64,000 nt of DNA, taken from assembly GCA_963930655.1 (NCBI GenBank), contig OZ005611.1, positions 22,059,001 through 22,123,000 on the forward strand. Reading direction: 5' to 3'. The first letter of the stretch is position 1; each line of letters opens with the position of its first letter. The notes beneath the pieces were generated by a model that saw nothing but the letters and a program-made list of their open reading frames with translations, had not been told where the DNA came from and did no database searches. Of this stretch, positions 46,401 to 59,100 are shown one piece after another. The translations under genes were made by a program, and so were the position numbers. Origin of the DNA: Myrica gale. Taxonomy: Eukaryota; Streptophyta; Magnoliopsida; Fagales; Myricaceae.

Positions 46401-49400
46401 TCGAGGAGCATTTTAAGGTCCTTACTGGCTGCGATGGAGGAGTTGGAACTTAATGCACACAATACTACTTTCAAATCTGATCATGCCCATATGTACCTCT
46501 ATATTGTACGCGAGCAGCACATAGATGATCTATTGCCTTATCCAAAGTAATTATGTTTATCTTTAGCTCATTATTTTTTCTTTCAGAATAAGATGGTGTA
46601 CTTTCTTTCTGGGGGCTCTTACAATTTAGATATTGTTGCCAGGAGGGTTGACATTCATGCTGAGCAAGAAGAAAGTGCTGTTGATGCAATCTTGAAGGAT
46701 CTGGCATATGAAATTCATGCATCTGTTGGCGTAAGAATGCATAGGTTAGGTGTTTGTGAGTGGGAAGTGAAACTTTGGATGGCATCTGAGGGCCTGGCAA
46801 ATGGCACTTGGAGGGTTGTGGTGACAAATGTGACTGGTCACACCTGCACCGTGCATGTAAGTGTAATTGTTCAAGGTTTTTAAGTAAAACTTTCCACCCA
46901 GTTACGCCTTTTCAAGGCCAACTATGTAAAAAGATTTGTTTTCAAACATAACTAGAAAGTAGAGTGGCTACTGGCCGTACAGGTATGTAATTAGCATGAC
47001 AGGCTAAACTCAGATTCACCGGTCCTTAAGTCTTACTGATGGATTAAGTATCTATAAGCTATTAAGAAGTTATCACTGAAGAGATCTATGGTTGCTACTA
47101 ATAGTAAGTATATTTAACTGTTCTAATGAAATATGTCGAGGATTCCTCACCAATTTAATGGAGTGGATGTACACCATACTCAATTTATCTGTCGTGTTAT
47201 GCCTGGTTAAAAGCCCAGTATAAGGATTTGAGAAACCATTTGGTAGAAGCATACCTCTCCACAAAAGCCAAATCTCTGCTTGACTAGGATTGAACTGCTT
47301 TCAAGAAGATTTATCCGAGATTATAGATCTCCTTGCTTATAGCCAATGGATAAATTAGAGAAAACTGTAGGTAAAGGTAGTTTGGGTCTTTCTTCAGTGC
47401 CAGGAGTCTGCAAAAAAGCATTTTATGTGGTCATTCCATAAATATGTTAAGAACATTGTTTTCCAATGAGCAAGGTATGAAATCGTCAGTGTTAGTAAAC
47501 CCAATGGTAATAGAAGGGTTCTCTTAATTTAACATCTATATTTAGCAAGTTCTAAATAGTCATTATATCACTGTTTAATGCAATATTCAGACATATCGAG
47601 AGCTAGAGGATACCAGCACACACAGAGTGGTCTACCATTCAGTCTCTGGTTTGGGTCCTTTGCATGGTGTACCAGTTACTGCACAGTATCAGCCTTTGGG
47701 AGTTCTCGATAGAAAACGTCTTTTGGCCAGGAAAAGCAACACCACCTACTGCTATGATTTTCCACTGGTGAGCACTATGCTATGAATATGCTACAACTTT
47801 GTTTTCTGTATCAACTCTCACCTCTCCCTATTCCAAAGATTTAGAGAAGCAGATCAAATGTTCAACTGAGGCAATGTCACTTGCAGGCATTTGAGATGGC
47901 ATTGGAACAGTCATGGGTATATCAATTTCCAGGTAATAAGAAGCCCAAGGATAAAGTTCTTTTCAAAGTCACAGAGCTCAAATTTGCTGACCAAAGAGGT
48001 GCGTGGGGTACTCCTCTTGTTCCTGTGGAACGTCCTCCTGCACTCAATGATGTTGGCATGGTAGCCTGGTCCATGGAACTGTCTACCCCTGAATTCCCTT
48101 CAGGAAGGAAGATACTGGTGGTGGCAAATGATGTGACCTTCAAAGCTGGTTCTTTTGGCCCAAGAGAGGATGCGTTCTTCCTTGCAGTAACTGATCTTGC
48201 TTGCACTGAGAAACTCCCATTAATTTATTTGGCAGCAAACTCTGGTGCCCGTATTGGTGTAGCTGATGAAGTCAAATCCTGCTTCAAGGTTGGTTGGTCC
48301 GATGAAACAAGCCCAGAGCGTGGATTTCAATACGTATATTTAACCCCCCAGGATTATGTTCGGGTTGGATCATCTGTCATAGCACATGAAATAAAGCTGG
48401 TGAGTGGGGAAACCAGATGGGTTATAGATACTATTGTTGGGAAGGACGATGGCTTGGGGGTTGAGAACTTAACCGGCAGCGGGGCCATTGCTGGTGCATA
48501 TTCAAGGGCATACAAGGAAACATTTACCTTAACATACGTGACTGGCAGAACTGTTGGTATAGGTGCTTATCTAGCTCGGCTTGGGATGCGGTGCATACAG
48601 AGGCTTGATCAGCCCATAATTTTAACTGGTTTCTCTGCCCTAAACAAGCTTCTTGGACGTGAAGTATACAGCTCTCACATGCAGCTTGGTGGACCTAAAA
48701 TCATGGCAACGAATGGAGTTGTTCATCTTACAGTTTCAGATGATCTTGGAGGTATATCAGCCATCTTGAAGTGGCTGAGCTATATTCCTTCCCATATAGG
48801 TGGCGCACTTCCCATTGTTAGTCCCTCAGATCCTCCAGAAAGGCCTGTTGAGTACCTCCCTGAAAACTCGTGTGATCCTCGTGGTGCTATTTCTGGTGCT
48901 TTGGATGGTAGTGGAAAGTGGATGGGCGGTATTTTTGACAAGGACAGCTTTGTTGAGACACTAGAAGGCTGGGCGCGGACAGTTGTTACAGGAAGGGCAA
49001 AGCTTGGAGGAATCCCTGTAGGAATAGTGGCAGTGGAGACACAGACGGTCATGCAAGTTATCCCTGCTGACCCAGGCCAGCTTGATTCGCATGAGAGGGT
49101 TGTCCCTCAGGCTGGGCAGGTATGGTTTCCTGATTCTGCGACTAAGACAGCTCAAGCTGTGTTGGATTTCAATAGAGAGGAGCTCCCACTTTTCATTCTC
49201 GCCAACTGGAGAGGCTTTTCAGGCGGGCAGAGGGATCTTTTTGAAGGAATCCTTCAGGCTGGATCGACAATTGTTGAGAATCTTAGAACATACAAGCAGC
49301 CTGTTTTTGTTTACATCCCAATGATGGGTGAGCTCCGTGGGGGGGCTTGGGTGGTTGTGGACAGTCGGATCAATTCAGACCACATTGAGATGTATGCGGA

Positions 49401-50186
49401 TCGAACGGCTAAAGGCAATGTTCTTGAGCCTGAAGGGATGATCGAGATCAAGTTTAGAACAAAAGAGCTGCTAGAGTGCATGGGTAGGCTTGATCAGCAC
49501 CTGATCAATCTGAAGGCAAAACTTCAGGAAGCCAGGAACAATGGGGCCCATGGGATGGTTGAATCTCTACGGCAGCAGATACTAACCCGTGAGAAGGAAC
49601 TTTTGCCTGTGTACACCCAGATAGCCACCAAATTTGCTGAACTACATGATACCTCCCTAAGGATGGCTGCAAAAGGGGTCATTAGAGAAGTTGTGGCCTG
49701 GACTAACTCTCGTTCTTTCTTCTACCGGAGATTGCATCGAAGAATTGCTGAAGAGTCGCTGATCAAGACTGTAACCGATGCTGCTGGTGACCAGCTTTCA
49801 CATCAATCTGCAATGGACTTGATCAAGAACTGGTTTTTGGACTCGACTATTGCGAAAGGCAAAGAATCTGCTTGGGTAGATGATGAAGCTTTCTTTAGAT
49901 GGAAGAATGATGTCAACAATTATGAGGATAAACTCGAGCAGTTGCGAGTCCAGAAGGTACTGCTTCAATTAGCAAACATCGGTGACTCCATTGCAGATTT
50001 GCAAGCCCTACCTCAGGGGCTCGCCACCCTCCTAAGCAAGGTATCCCCTTTGAGTAAAAGATGATTTTTTCTGTAGTATTCTTGTTTATCTCACAAGGAA
50101 CCTAAGGTAATTATCTGAATCTAATGCAGATGGAGCCAACAACACGTGCACGATTAGTTGATGAACTTCGCAAGGTGCTCAGTTAA
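37494..50186 (+). CDS. Acetyl-CoA carboxylase 1 (homomeric, cytosolic)
   Basis: Carboxylates acetyl-CoA to malonyl-CoA using bicarbonate, ATP and a covalently bound biotin. Plant cytosolic malonyl-CoA feeds very-long-chain fatty acids, waxes and flavonoids. Thirty-one coding exons join in one intact frame of 2268 residues, close to the usual length of about 2250. Biotin carboxylase covers roughly residues 45-545 ([15 protein letters not shown]; glycine-rich ATP loop [32 protein letters not shown]). The biotinyl lysine is K722 in EVMKM, codon 42661-42663. The central region runs to about 1500. Carboxyltransferase lies mostly in the 2154-nt exon 30 ([57 protein letters not shown]). I start at the first ATG after the acceptor (MFESQGTS); a second Met nine residues on (MASVGRG) is possible. 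No plastid transit peptide is apparent, which fits the cytosolic form. Confidence 0.97.
37494..50186 (+). other. Exon map of ACC1
   Basis: Coding exons by eye: 37494-37868, 37980-38186, 38275-38436, 38659-38751, 38842-38937, 39115-39288, 39657-39750, 39845-40032, 40124-40174, 40255-40294, 40589-40713, 40818-40934, 41026-41100, 41191-41247, 41373-41477, 42358-42444, 42544-42735, 42814-43002, 43212-43322, 43425-43511, 43607-43783, 44293-44370, 44468-44590, 44839-45108, 45190-45530, 45844-46081, 46194-46546, 46643-46856, 47591-47767, 47887-50040, 50130-50186. They total 6807 nt including the TAA stop and every junction keeps phase. All introns are GT-AG except intron 15 (41478-42357, 880 nt), which is GC-AG. 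Exon 6 has a second possible acceptor at 39075. Confidence 0.9.
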
Positions 50187-50545
50187 CAAAATTGGGCTTC
50201 ACAATTGATTATGGTCTTGCAATTTGCTTGTATTGTTGCTGCCTAATTCCAGTTACATCTTGATAAGTCAGCCTTAGTACATTCTAGAAGGCCAACTAGT
50301 ACTTTCCAATCTGTTAGTGAACAAAGTTGTTGGCTACAGGCAACTCCACCAGAAATTGAAGGTGGAGTTCTAGGTGCCAGTTTCATTTGTTGGGTTTGTA
50401 AATTTTGCTCGCCTTTTAAGTTTAAATAGAGCCAAGCATATTCATGTAGCTAGAGGACCAGCCTTGGCAGGTTCAGGGTCATTGGGTTTCCTGCTTGGTT
50501 GATACCTAATAACGGTGTAATTATCTTATTAATCATTCTATATAT
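50187..50545 (+). other. ACC1 3' UTR region
   Basis: AT-rich sequence after the stop codon. No single clear poly(A) signal stands out. Confidence 0.5.
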
Positions 50546-50654
50546 GAATGCAAACTCTTGAGGACTCTCTCTTTTTGAAGAGAAAAATGGCAGCCCTCAG
50601 AAACTTATTTGCCCTCGTTTATCTGGTTCTGTACAGTCATCATACACAGTACTT

Positions 50655-50780
50655 CTGTTATGGACCATTTGAGGAGTATGGGATCCGTCCCACATTGGTA
50701 GTATGGGATGCCAATGTGGGGTTTATATGCCTTGGGCTCCCTTCCCTCTTGAGCTAGCTTTTGGGGGTAAGTTCTCCTAA
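50655..50780. repeat. Remnant resembling an LTR end
   Basis: TCCCACATTGG and CCAATGTGGGGTTTATATGC form an imperfect inverted pair, followed by CTTGAGCTAGCTTTTGGGG. This phrase is common at the ends of plant LTR elements, from general knowledge. No partner copy is in the window. Confidence 0.35.
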
Positions 50781-50908
50781 GGCATATAACAACTTCTGAG
50801 TCCATTGATTCTCGATCAATCTTTCTGAGTCGGGAGTTCGATCAAGATTTGGATTGATCTCCCAATTGGCCCGGGAGAGCCAAGCCATGGTTGGGTCCCG
50901 AGTTCAGT

Positions 50909-51004
50909 GCAACTTTCACGAGCTTCCTTGAGTTTTAACCAGTTTCATTTACAGCAGCAACTTTCACGAGCTTCCTTCAGTTTTAACCAGTTTCATTTAC
51001 AGCA
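50909..51004. repeat. Two-copy tandem repeat, 48-bp unit
   Basis: GCAACTTTCACGAGCTTCCT...TTTCATTTACAGCA occurs twice in direct succession with one difference. Confidence 0.85.
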
Positions 51005-51249
51005 GCATGAAAAACATTTAGGGCGGCATAATGCTTATACAAATAGTAGGTTTTGTTTTGTTCATGATGGCTCTATAGCACGGTAAATTTGGAGCCAAAG
51101 ACGCAGTCTGGATTAATCTAAGAGCTACCACTTCTAGCTTACAAAAATCAAGAAGAAGAGAGCAAAAGGAAGTGAGCTCCACAATTCAGCAAACGAAAAA
51201 CTGAAAACAAAAACGAAGCCTGGGTGATTAAAGCGCGCAGAAGAGACTT

Positions 51250-51594
51250 TCACAAGTTCAGGCCACAACCTCTTTGGGATACATCGCTTCTTCTCTTGTG
51301 CTTCAGTTTCTCTTGCTTCTCTCTTTCTTTTCTGTTCAACTCTTCACGTCTCTTCTTTTCCTGGTCCTTTTTCCGCTTCATCTCCTCTTGTGCTCGTTGC
51401 TTCTTCTCCTCCTTCTCTTCTCTCCTCTGCCTCTCTTCCCCTTCCTTCCTCTGTTTTTCTTCTCTTTTTCTCTTCTGCTTCTCTTTGGCCTTCTTTTCCT
51501 CTTCCTTCCTCACTTTCTCCTTCTGCTTCGCTCTCTTTCTCTTGTCTTTCTCCAATTCGTCCCTGCTTAACGGTGCTCTGATTTTGATACACAT
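51250..51594 (-). CDS. Lys/Glu-rich low-complexity ORF, possible small protein or exon
   Basis: 114 residues, MCIKIRAPLSRDELEKDKRK, then a run of K, E, R and Q, ending KHKRRSDVSQRGCGLNL. It would be highly charged and helical. The non-repetitive ends argue mildly for real coding. Against it, (CTT/CTC)-rich DNA gives open frames in several registers, and a 111-residue minus-strand frame (51344-51679) and plus-strand frames overlap it. No family is recognised. Confidence 0.25.
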   Translation of the reverse strand: MCIKIRAPLSRDELEKDKRKRAKQKEKVRKEEEKKAKEKQKRKREEKQRKEGEERQRREEKEEKKQRAQEEMKRKKDQEKKRREELNRKEREKQEKLKHKRRSDVSQRGCGLNL

Positions 51595-51679
51595 TTTTGG
51601 CTGTGGAATTCACAACTCTTCCTGAAAATTCAACCAAATTCTGAACTGTAGAATCCTTCATGCATTTTATAAGTTGCAT

Positions 51680-53124
51680 GCAAGTGGCAAAGCAGCCTCA
51701 TTGTGAATCCAACATCCAATTATATCTTTTCGTCATTTTAGTAATTGCCGGCCGAGACCGGTGGAAGTGACTCCCATCCCATGCATGCATTTGTTGGTGC
51801 AATTGTCTTTCACATCGGAGTAACTCCACTATTTTTTTCTGTAAATAGCTATATTATATGGCTACAACCATAAGATTTGACTGGGGGATTGAATTTCTCA
51901 CGAGTAGATGACTCCTGCATTTAGGAACACAAGCGTATATAGTTGTATTCCTAACCCTTTAGGCTTTAGTTGCACTAAACCGGTTGTATATATCTATTTA
52001 TATTCCTACTTAATATCAAGTGGTTCCAACTCACTTCTAGAACATTGGATAAATAGTTATAAATAATGTATCGTAAAAGAAGGGGGTTTTGTCCTTTGGC
52101 TTCAAACAAGGTCGAATTTGATGTCATCACAGTATATTTTGTCTGCAAATGTTATGGAAGGACAAGAAACTACTGTACAAGAAAAAGTAAAATTTCACTT
52201 TTGACTCCTCGTTTATAGTGTAACATCACTTTAGTATTTGAACTATCAAAATTTATCAATTTTCATTTTCAGATAAGATTCAACAGTCAAAACCGTACCA
52301 CATTGCCCATTTATAACACACTTTTTTAGTAATCAGATTTTATTTGAGGGTGCTAATTAATAAAATTTAATAGCTTAATAGTTTAATGTGATGAACTTGG
52401 TAGTTCGACTTCCAATAATTTACCTTCAATGTGAGATTAACCCTATAATTTGACTCTTTGAGGACGTGAGAATAACTTTTGGTAATTTGTATACAAGCAC
52501 AATACAAAATTTTGTGCTTTTAATTATTCTCAGAATTGCCAACAATTTCTATTTGAGGTACTGGGAAATATTGGAAGGGCATTTCCAGAGATGGAAGGCA
52601 CTAAAAGACTGAAGAGTGCTGTCATTTGAAACGTGACGGGTCATTTACGTTTCGGGAAAAACTATCTTTCTAGAATTTTTATGGTCAATCCTTGTGCCAT
52701 GTTTGGTTAACTTTAAGAGATTGAGCTTTTTCCAGCCTTGTAAAATCTGCAATCCCACACACCTAAACTTGTTCCCTACTCAAATTTGTTTATCTTTTAC
52801 CTATTTCCCTTTGTGTTTTTTCGAACTCTAGAATCTTAGATCTAAAATTTACTCCAGACCTCGACTTCTGGAAAGATACGATAGACCATAAAGCCGCATA
52901 ATTCTTTATAAGTTTGAGAGCTTTCTATGCTTTTGGATGTCCATTGAAACTTAGTTGTTATGCGCAAGTGTCTAGTTAGCAAAACTCATCACACGAATGT
53001 CTTCTTTGGTTTCGAGGTGCTACAACAAATACCTAAAAGGAGGAAAAGTCAAGTTTAGTTAAATCAATTATCTCAGGCCTTCGATCCTCCTAGCACTCAT
53101 CATGGGTGGCTTATTGCTAACTAT
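51680..53124. other. No gene seen
   Basis: AT-rich intergenic DNA between the K/E-rich ORF and the end of the MnmE gene. It includes the 3' UTR of the latter. Confidence 0.5.
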
Positions 53125-56100
53125 CTACTTACCAATACAAAACTTGCCAAATATGTTGGACAAAACCTCTTCAGATATGTCTTCTCCACTTATCTGTCCT
53201 AGGGCTAATGCAGCATCCCTCAAATCAATTGTCCAAAAGTCAAGAGGCAATTCCTCCTCTATTGATGATTTCAACCGTGAAAGAGCTTCCTTGGTCCGAA
53301 CAAGCTGCTCGCATTGCCTCTGGTAAATTACCAAATAACAGCATATAAAAACTATCAGATTAACCACACCACGATCTGAATAAACTCAATACACTAATCC
53401 ATTTTAACAACGACCTAAAACTCCACCTATTCACTAAAGCTCAGAATGGAATGTAGGTGGGTCGGGGCATGGGGTTTGAATTCCAAAAAGTACGTATCTA
53501 ACCTGGTTTACAGTCCATTTACGTCCCCCAGCAGGAATCCTGTTGAGGCCCACGATTTCTATTATTGCACTCTCCAAATCATGTATTCCTTCGCCAGTAA
53601 CAGCACATGTGAAAACATGCTTACTAAAACAATTGCCATCGTTATCAACCCATTTGGTTCGAGCAGATGGAGCACGGTCTATTTTGTTAACTACAAGAAT
53701 CACAGGGGAGGAGGATCCAGTTGATTTCTGCAGCTCAAAAATAAATCATGAACATTAAAAACTATTGGCACAAGATTCCTAGTTAAGACATTTATGATAG
53801 AAATTGAGAGACCAACAATTTAACTATCAATATAATAAGACAAGTAACGGACGTGAGATGTAAAGTTGAATGTGTGAGATGAGTTGCTCATGATACCTTA
53901 TTAGCTTGAATCCTATCAAGAAGTTTGGTGTCTTCCGAGGTCCACCCATCTTGAGCACTCACTGTCATGATGGTTACATCAGCACCCATGGCGACTGCTT
54001 CAGATCTCTCCACACCTGTATACGATGGGACTCTCAGTACCAATTGACAATAGTAGACACCAAGAAGCCAAAACTGAGGACAACTTTTTATCCACACTAG
54101 CACACACCATCTATTTGATAACACTTATCCAACTGGCTCATGCTTCCAATCCTTTTTTGTCACATCTTCGTAATGTTCAAGTCTGACCCATTGAATTTTT
54201 GGTCAGTGAAAAGAGAACTTTAATTTTGTATGTAAATGCCCCCATTAAAAGGAAGCAAATCATAATGTGTGAAAGATGAATGAAATGACCATGTTTCTTT
54301 GAAAATCAGAATACTCTTAAAATGGCCAATATTGTAAGAAACATTTGATGAAAAATCATAAATTTATAATTTATTAGTTACAGATCTATTCTAGGACACG
54401 GTGAATACTTTCACTTCCCATCGATTTTCCAGAGCCCCCCATTAAGTGAAAAAAACATTGGGACCCAGAAGCAATTCAAATATGTCAAAATGTATTCCAG
54501 TAAATTGCATATGCAGTCCCTCCAGACTCCTACTTTTACCTTGAAAGTCAGGTTAACGAGTTTACTGTCATTTAAAGTTACACAAGACAGGAAATCTCAC
54601 CAATCTTCTCCACAATGTCATCAGTCTCTCTAATTCCTGCTGTATCAAGAAGGGTCACAGGAATACCACAAACTGATACACTTGCTTCAACAACATCCCG
54701 AGTGGTTCCTGCAATTTCTGTAACTATTGCTCTCTCACTCTGCGCGCTAAAATTAAAACATTGTACTCAATAAGTTCTAACATTTGTGCTATTACATAAA
54801 GATAAAAAAACAAAATAACAGATCGAAGACGTGATAAACAAAACTCGTGTAAACATCAGATGTCATTATTTTGTCCTTTTCTAAAAAGTATATCTTGCTC
54901 CTGCTCTCAGTATCCTGCTAAGTCATTACCAACACAAACTTAATTTGATGAGATTATAAGGAACTGTGACTATGATTTGCTGGCGAGACCCCTTTTTTTT
55001 TATAAGTGATTTGCTAGCAAGACCTAATATAGCATCTCTGGTAGAGCAGCCAATGTAGCTCCAGAGCATTACTTTTTGCAAGTAAACTAAGTAAGAAGCA
55101 AAAAGCCTACTCACTAGATGCAGATACTGAGACTCCCTTAAAACACTGATGAAGTAACTATAATACATGTGAAATTTGATGCCAAACACAAATGATTATG
55201 CAAAGCCTCCATGGTGATTATAAAATGGTTGCAACATACTTTGCTCCATGCATTAAGAAGACTTGATTTCCCCACATTCGGGCGTCCAACAATCGCTATC
55301 TGCAAGAATGTGAATCAGAAAATCATCATCAAAAGCATGTAAGAAATGCAGATCACCCAATGCATTTGTATCCCCATTATTAACTCAAAGATAGGAGAGA
55401 GAAGGAAAGAAATAAAGAAAAGAAAAGGAGAAACCCAGCCCTTGCTGGAAAACAAGACTTACGCATACTGAACTTTAAATCCATTTAGGGTAGAAAACAC
55501 ATATAGCACTCTCATTCAACAATCTATATCCAGAAGAGCCCCATGCTACTGTAATGATGTAGTATGGCTATGAGGGAATGTAACTTCTTCATCAGGAATT
55601 CGTTTGTATATACATGTATATATATCAATCCAGAAGGTACCTGTAATCCAGATTGCAGAAGCTTGTCATAATTGGCTGTCTCCAGTGCATTCTCAACATC
55701 ATGTGACATGGCCTGTATATTACCCATTATTAAGTTCAGATCTAGTGGTGGCATCTCATCATCGAAATCTATTCGAGCTTCAATTTCAGTAAGCATCTCG
55801 ATGCACTGCACTCTTAGTGATTTTACCATAGAAGAGAAGCCTCCCTGTCAAACAAAAAATTGTATTTTAGCATTGCTTATCATGCTGTCCTTGTAACATA
55901 GACAGAAGAATACAAAAACTTCTGAAAAACAGAATAGAAAGCAAGAGAACAACCAATGGCAATTGAGTCCTGAAGAGACAACATACCTGAATTCCAGCCA
56001 ATGCTGCATCTGCAGCAGCCAGTGACTTAGCTGAAATCAACTTCCCAACATCTTCGGCTTGGGAGAGGTCCAATCGGCCATTTAGAAAAGCACGAAGAGT

Positions 56101-57110
56101 AAACTCTCCTGAAAGACAAACAATAACTTGCATGAATGTTTAATTCTCTCTCCCACCTCCCACACCCCTAATATTTACATGCGTGAAGTTATGTGTTCAT
56201 GCATGTCCATCCTTGAGCATTTTATTGACATTAAAACTTGCATTGATTGTAATAGTCTTGAACAGTATTTGACATCATATAATTTCACTGTATTATAGAT
56301 TAATGCATTAGGCAAAATTCGTTCCTGTAATTCTAACAAGAGGATATCTCATCTAGGGAGGGAAACTTGAAGGAAGCCAACTGAAATGAACTTCCAACAA
56401 TGTTCAGAAAAACACTGTATTGTAGATTAATGCATCAGGCAAAATTCGTTCCTGTAATTTTAACAAGAGGATATCTCATCTAGGGAGGGAAACTCTAAGG
56501 AAGCCAACTGAAATAAACTTCCAACAATGTTCAGAAAAACTGTATTCCAAACATTTCACAATCTGATTCAGAGGATACATATCTGGGAAAATCCAGAATT
56601 TTACAAATGATTCGACAACCATGATTTAGCTGAAGTTATTATTGATGAGAGCTCACCGTGAAGCACAAATGGATAAACTGAGGAAAACTTAATATAGCTA
56701 AAGCCACGTGCAAAGGTCACCACACAGTATGTTAGTCAAACTTAATCCAAGGCTCCTTTGGAAAGTAAGACCACTCGTAGCAGGCTTCATATGAAGCAAG
56801 CTTTGCACGTATTGATCTTCTCAAATTAATCCAATTCTCTAGGTTTCAATTTGTGTTCTACTTCAATCTGTCAAGCATAACCATCCTAGAATTTTTCTTT
56901 TCATCTTTTTTGTGAGTCAGTGCCTGGAAGCAATTCAGTTCAATAAACTAAATACGTATGAAAAAACTGACCTGGCTCTGCAAGCCTTGCTCCAGCTTCT
57001 AGACAAGCTCTCAACACACGATTAAGACAAACTTGGCTTCCATGACATTGAAGTTCAACCACATCTTCAAGAGTATAAGATCTTGGGGCCAACATCGGTA
57101 CTGCTAAAAC
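53125..57110 (-). CDS. tRNA modification GTPase MnmE/TrmE (organellar), 5' part not seen
   Basis: MnmE, with GidA/MnmG, installs the carboxymethylaminomethyl-type group on wobble U34 of certain tRNAs; the plant nuclear copy serves organelles. Eight minus-strand exons: 57110-56972, 56108-55987, 55844-55641, 55299-55240, 54739-54601, 54015-53897, 53727-53503, 53319-53125. They join in frame for 400 residues to a TAG stop. The first visible exon starts within the N-terminal domain ([20 protein letters not shown]). The helical domain follows ([19 protein letters not shown]), then the inserted G domain: G1 [10 protein letters not shown]2 GTTRD, G3 [11 protein letters not shown]4 NKID. The C-terminus [20 protein letters not shown]...FGKFCIGK carries the conserved Cys motif. 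Missing are the transit peptide and the first part of the N-terminal domain (about 70-150 residues). These lie beyond 64000 if the copia element sits in an intron, or are lost. Confidence 0.92.
56288..56541. repeat. Two-copy tandem repeat, 127-bp unit, in an MnmE intron
   Basis: Units start CTGTATTRTAGATTAATGCA at 56288 and 56415, and both contain GGATATCTCATCTAGGGAGG. They differ at only a few positions. The repeat lies in the intron between the exons 57110-56972 and 56108-55987. Confidence 0.9.
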
Positions 57111-57279
57111 CTAGTTTAAAAGAAAGAATAAGATAAAGCAAAGAGTCATGATGGGCGGTTTAGAAGCCCCACCTGAAAGTTCAACAATACCCATTTCGAC
57201 CATTTTGTAGCTCAAATGATAAGAACCTCAAGTTCCAACTTCATAAAAAATTTGAGCAGTTAGAAACTCAACTGAAAGT

Positions 57280-57390
57280 TGTTAAGTTGAAAGTCAATTC
57301 GTTAAGTTAGCTTATTCACTTCTATCTATATAAACCATTGTATTCATTTTACCAAAGATACGAATATACATTTTCTCTTCATCTCTGATA
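57280..57390 (+). repeat. Probable 5' LTR of the second copia element
   Basis: Begins TGTTAAGTTGAAAG, contains a TATATAAACC promoter-like box and runs to the primer-binding site TGGTATCAGCGC at 57391. The left boundary is tentative because the 3' LTR is not in the window. Confidence 0.5.
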
Positions 57391-57593
57391 TGGTATCAGC
57401 GCATTTTCTAAATTTCAAGCTTCCGCATCTCTGAACAAATTCTTACTCTGCTTTTGCACATCAAGAACTGATAACCTCTTCTGGTTCGACAGAAGAACTA
57501 TCTGGTCAACCTCCCATAAATCGTCTTACAGGTCCTCCACCTCCTCATTCACCTCCTCACTCAAACCCTCACTCAACCTTCTCTGCTACACCA

Positions 57594-59100
57594 ATGGACG
57601 AAAATCCATCTAACCCTTTGTATCTTCACCATGCTGAAAATCCTGGAACAATTCTGGTTTCTCAGCAACTTCAAGGTGCCCAGAATTACTCTACATGAAG
57701 CCAATCTATGCTGATGGCGCTTACCATAAAAAATAAGATGAGATTTCTCGATGGCAGCATTCCTAAACCTTCTCAAGATAGTTCTTACCATCACTATGCC
57801 TGGACACATTGCAATATGATGGTTACTACTTGGTTACTCAATTCAGTATCAAAGGATATTGCAGCCTCTGTTATGTACATTGATTCAGTGACACATGTGG
57901 AATGTATTACGTGAGAGATTTACACAATCCAATGGTCCAAGGGTTTATCATACACAGAAGAACTTTGCTACCTTGATTCAAGATAATGCATCGGTTAGTA
58001 ATTACTTTACCAAGCTCAAGATGTACTGAGATGAGATTCAGTCTTACCGTCCAATTGATACATGTATTTGTGGATCAAAATGCAAAGCTACGAAATCTAT
58101 CATTGTTGATCAAGAAAGAGAATTCATCCTCCAATTCTTGATGGGATTGGATGATAAATTCTCTCATGCCAGAGGACAGATCTTGATGTCTGACCCCATT
58201 CCAAGCATCAATAAGGTGTTCTCTCTTGTCATTCAAGAAGAAGAACGACTCGGTAGCAATCCTCTTTTGCAACCTGCTGCAATGCTTCTCAAGAATGAAA
58301 CGGGTCGTAATTCTGGAGGGAAAATCAGTCACAAACTGTTGTGTACTCATTGTGGAAAGTCTGGCTATACCATTGAAAAATGCTATTGCCTTCATGGATT
58401 TCCACCCGGATTCAAGTTTACAAAAGGAAGAAATGCTTCCCCCTCACCTGGATTTTTTGCTCATAATGTAAGTATTGACCAAGAAGTCAGTCAAGCACCC
58501 GGGTTATCTACCCTTCAAGAGCAGTGTCAACACTTGCTTACTTTTCTCCAAAATCAGAATTTTTCATCATTAATTCCATCATCTGTTAACCAAGCCTCTG
58601 TTCCACTTGGTCAATCTATCAGCCCATCCTTAGTTTCAAATTTTTCAGGTAATATCAACATATTTCATTCCAGTTCTCATCACTGTTCTTCATATCAATC
58701 TGCCCGATGTCAGTCTTGGATTATTGACACCGGGGTCACAGATCATATGGTTGGATCCATAGATCTTTTAACCTCTGTTGTTTCCACAGTTCACATCAAA
58801 ATCACATTACCATATAAACAATTTGTCATAGCTACTCATATCGGTACAGTCAAGTTCAATGATAAATTTGTTCTATCAAATGTTATGTACATCCCCCAAT
58901 TCTCTGTCAACCTCAAATCAGCAAGTAGATTAACCTCTCAAATTTCCTGTTGTCTAATTTTTCTTCATGATCATTGTTACATACAGGACCCTACCCAATG
59001 GAAGATGATTGGAATTGCTAAACTCACTCAAGGCCTTTATCAATTACTACATACATCGCAAGCAGCTTCTGATTCTAGTTCAGTTTCTTCATGTATTCTC
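57594..59100 (+). pseudogene. Copia gag and protease, with stops
   Basis: Starts MDENPSNPLYLHHAENPGTI and reaches a TGA near 57698, where family members have Trp. It continues with MLMALTIKNKMRFLDGSIPK, further stops near 57912 and 58028, and an open frame of 327 residues from 58138 (MGLDDKFSHARGQILM). Zinc knuckle CTHCGKSGYTIEKC, then the protease motif SWIIDTGVTDHM, then the start of the pre-integrase region (GIAKLTQGLYQLL). Coding is cut at about 59100 by an L1 insertion. Confidence 0.85.

Noticed and set aside
48780..49324. Several antisense and shifted frames inside ACC1 exon 30
   Set aside because: Shadows of a long, conserved carboxyltransferase exon.
53102..53758. Plus-strand ORFs over the MnmE exons
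   Set aside because: Antisense of exons with clear GTPase motifs, splice signals and phase on the minus strand.
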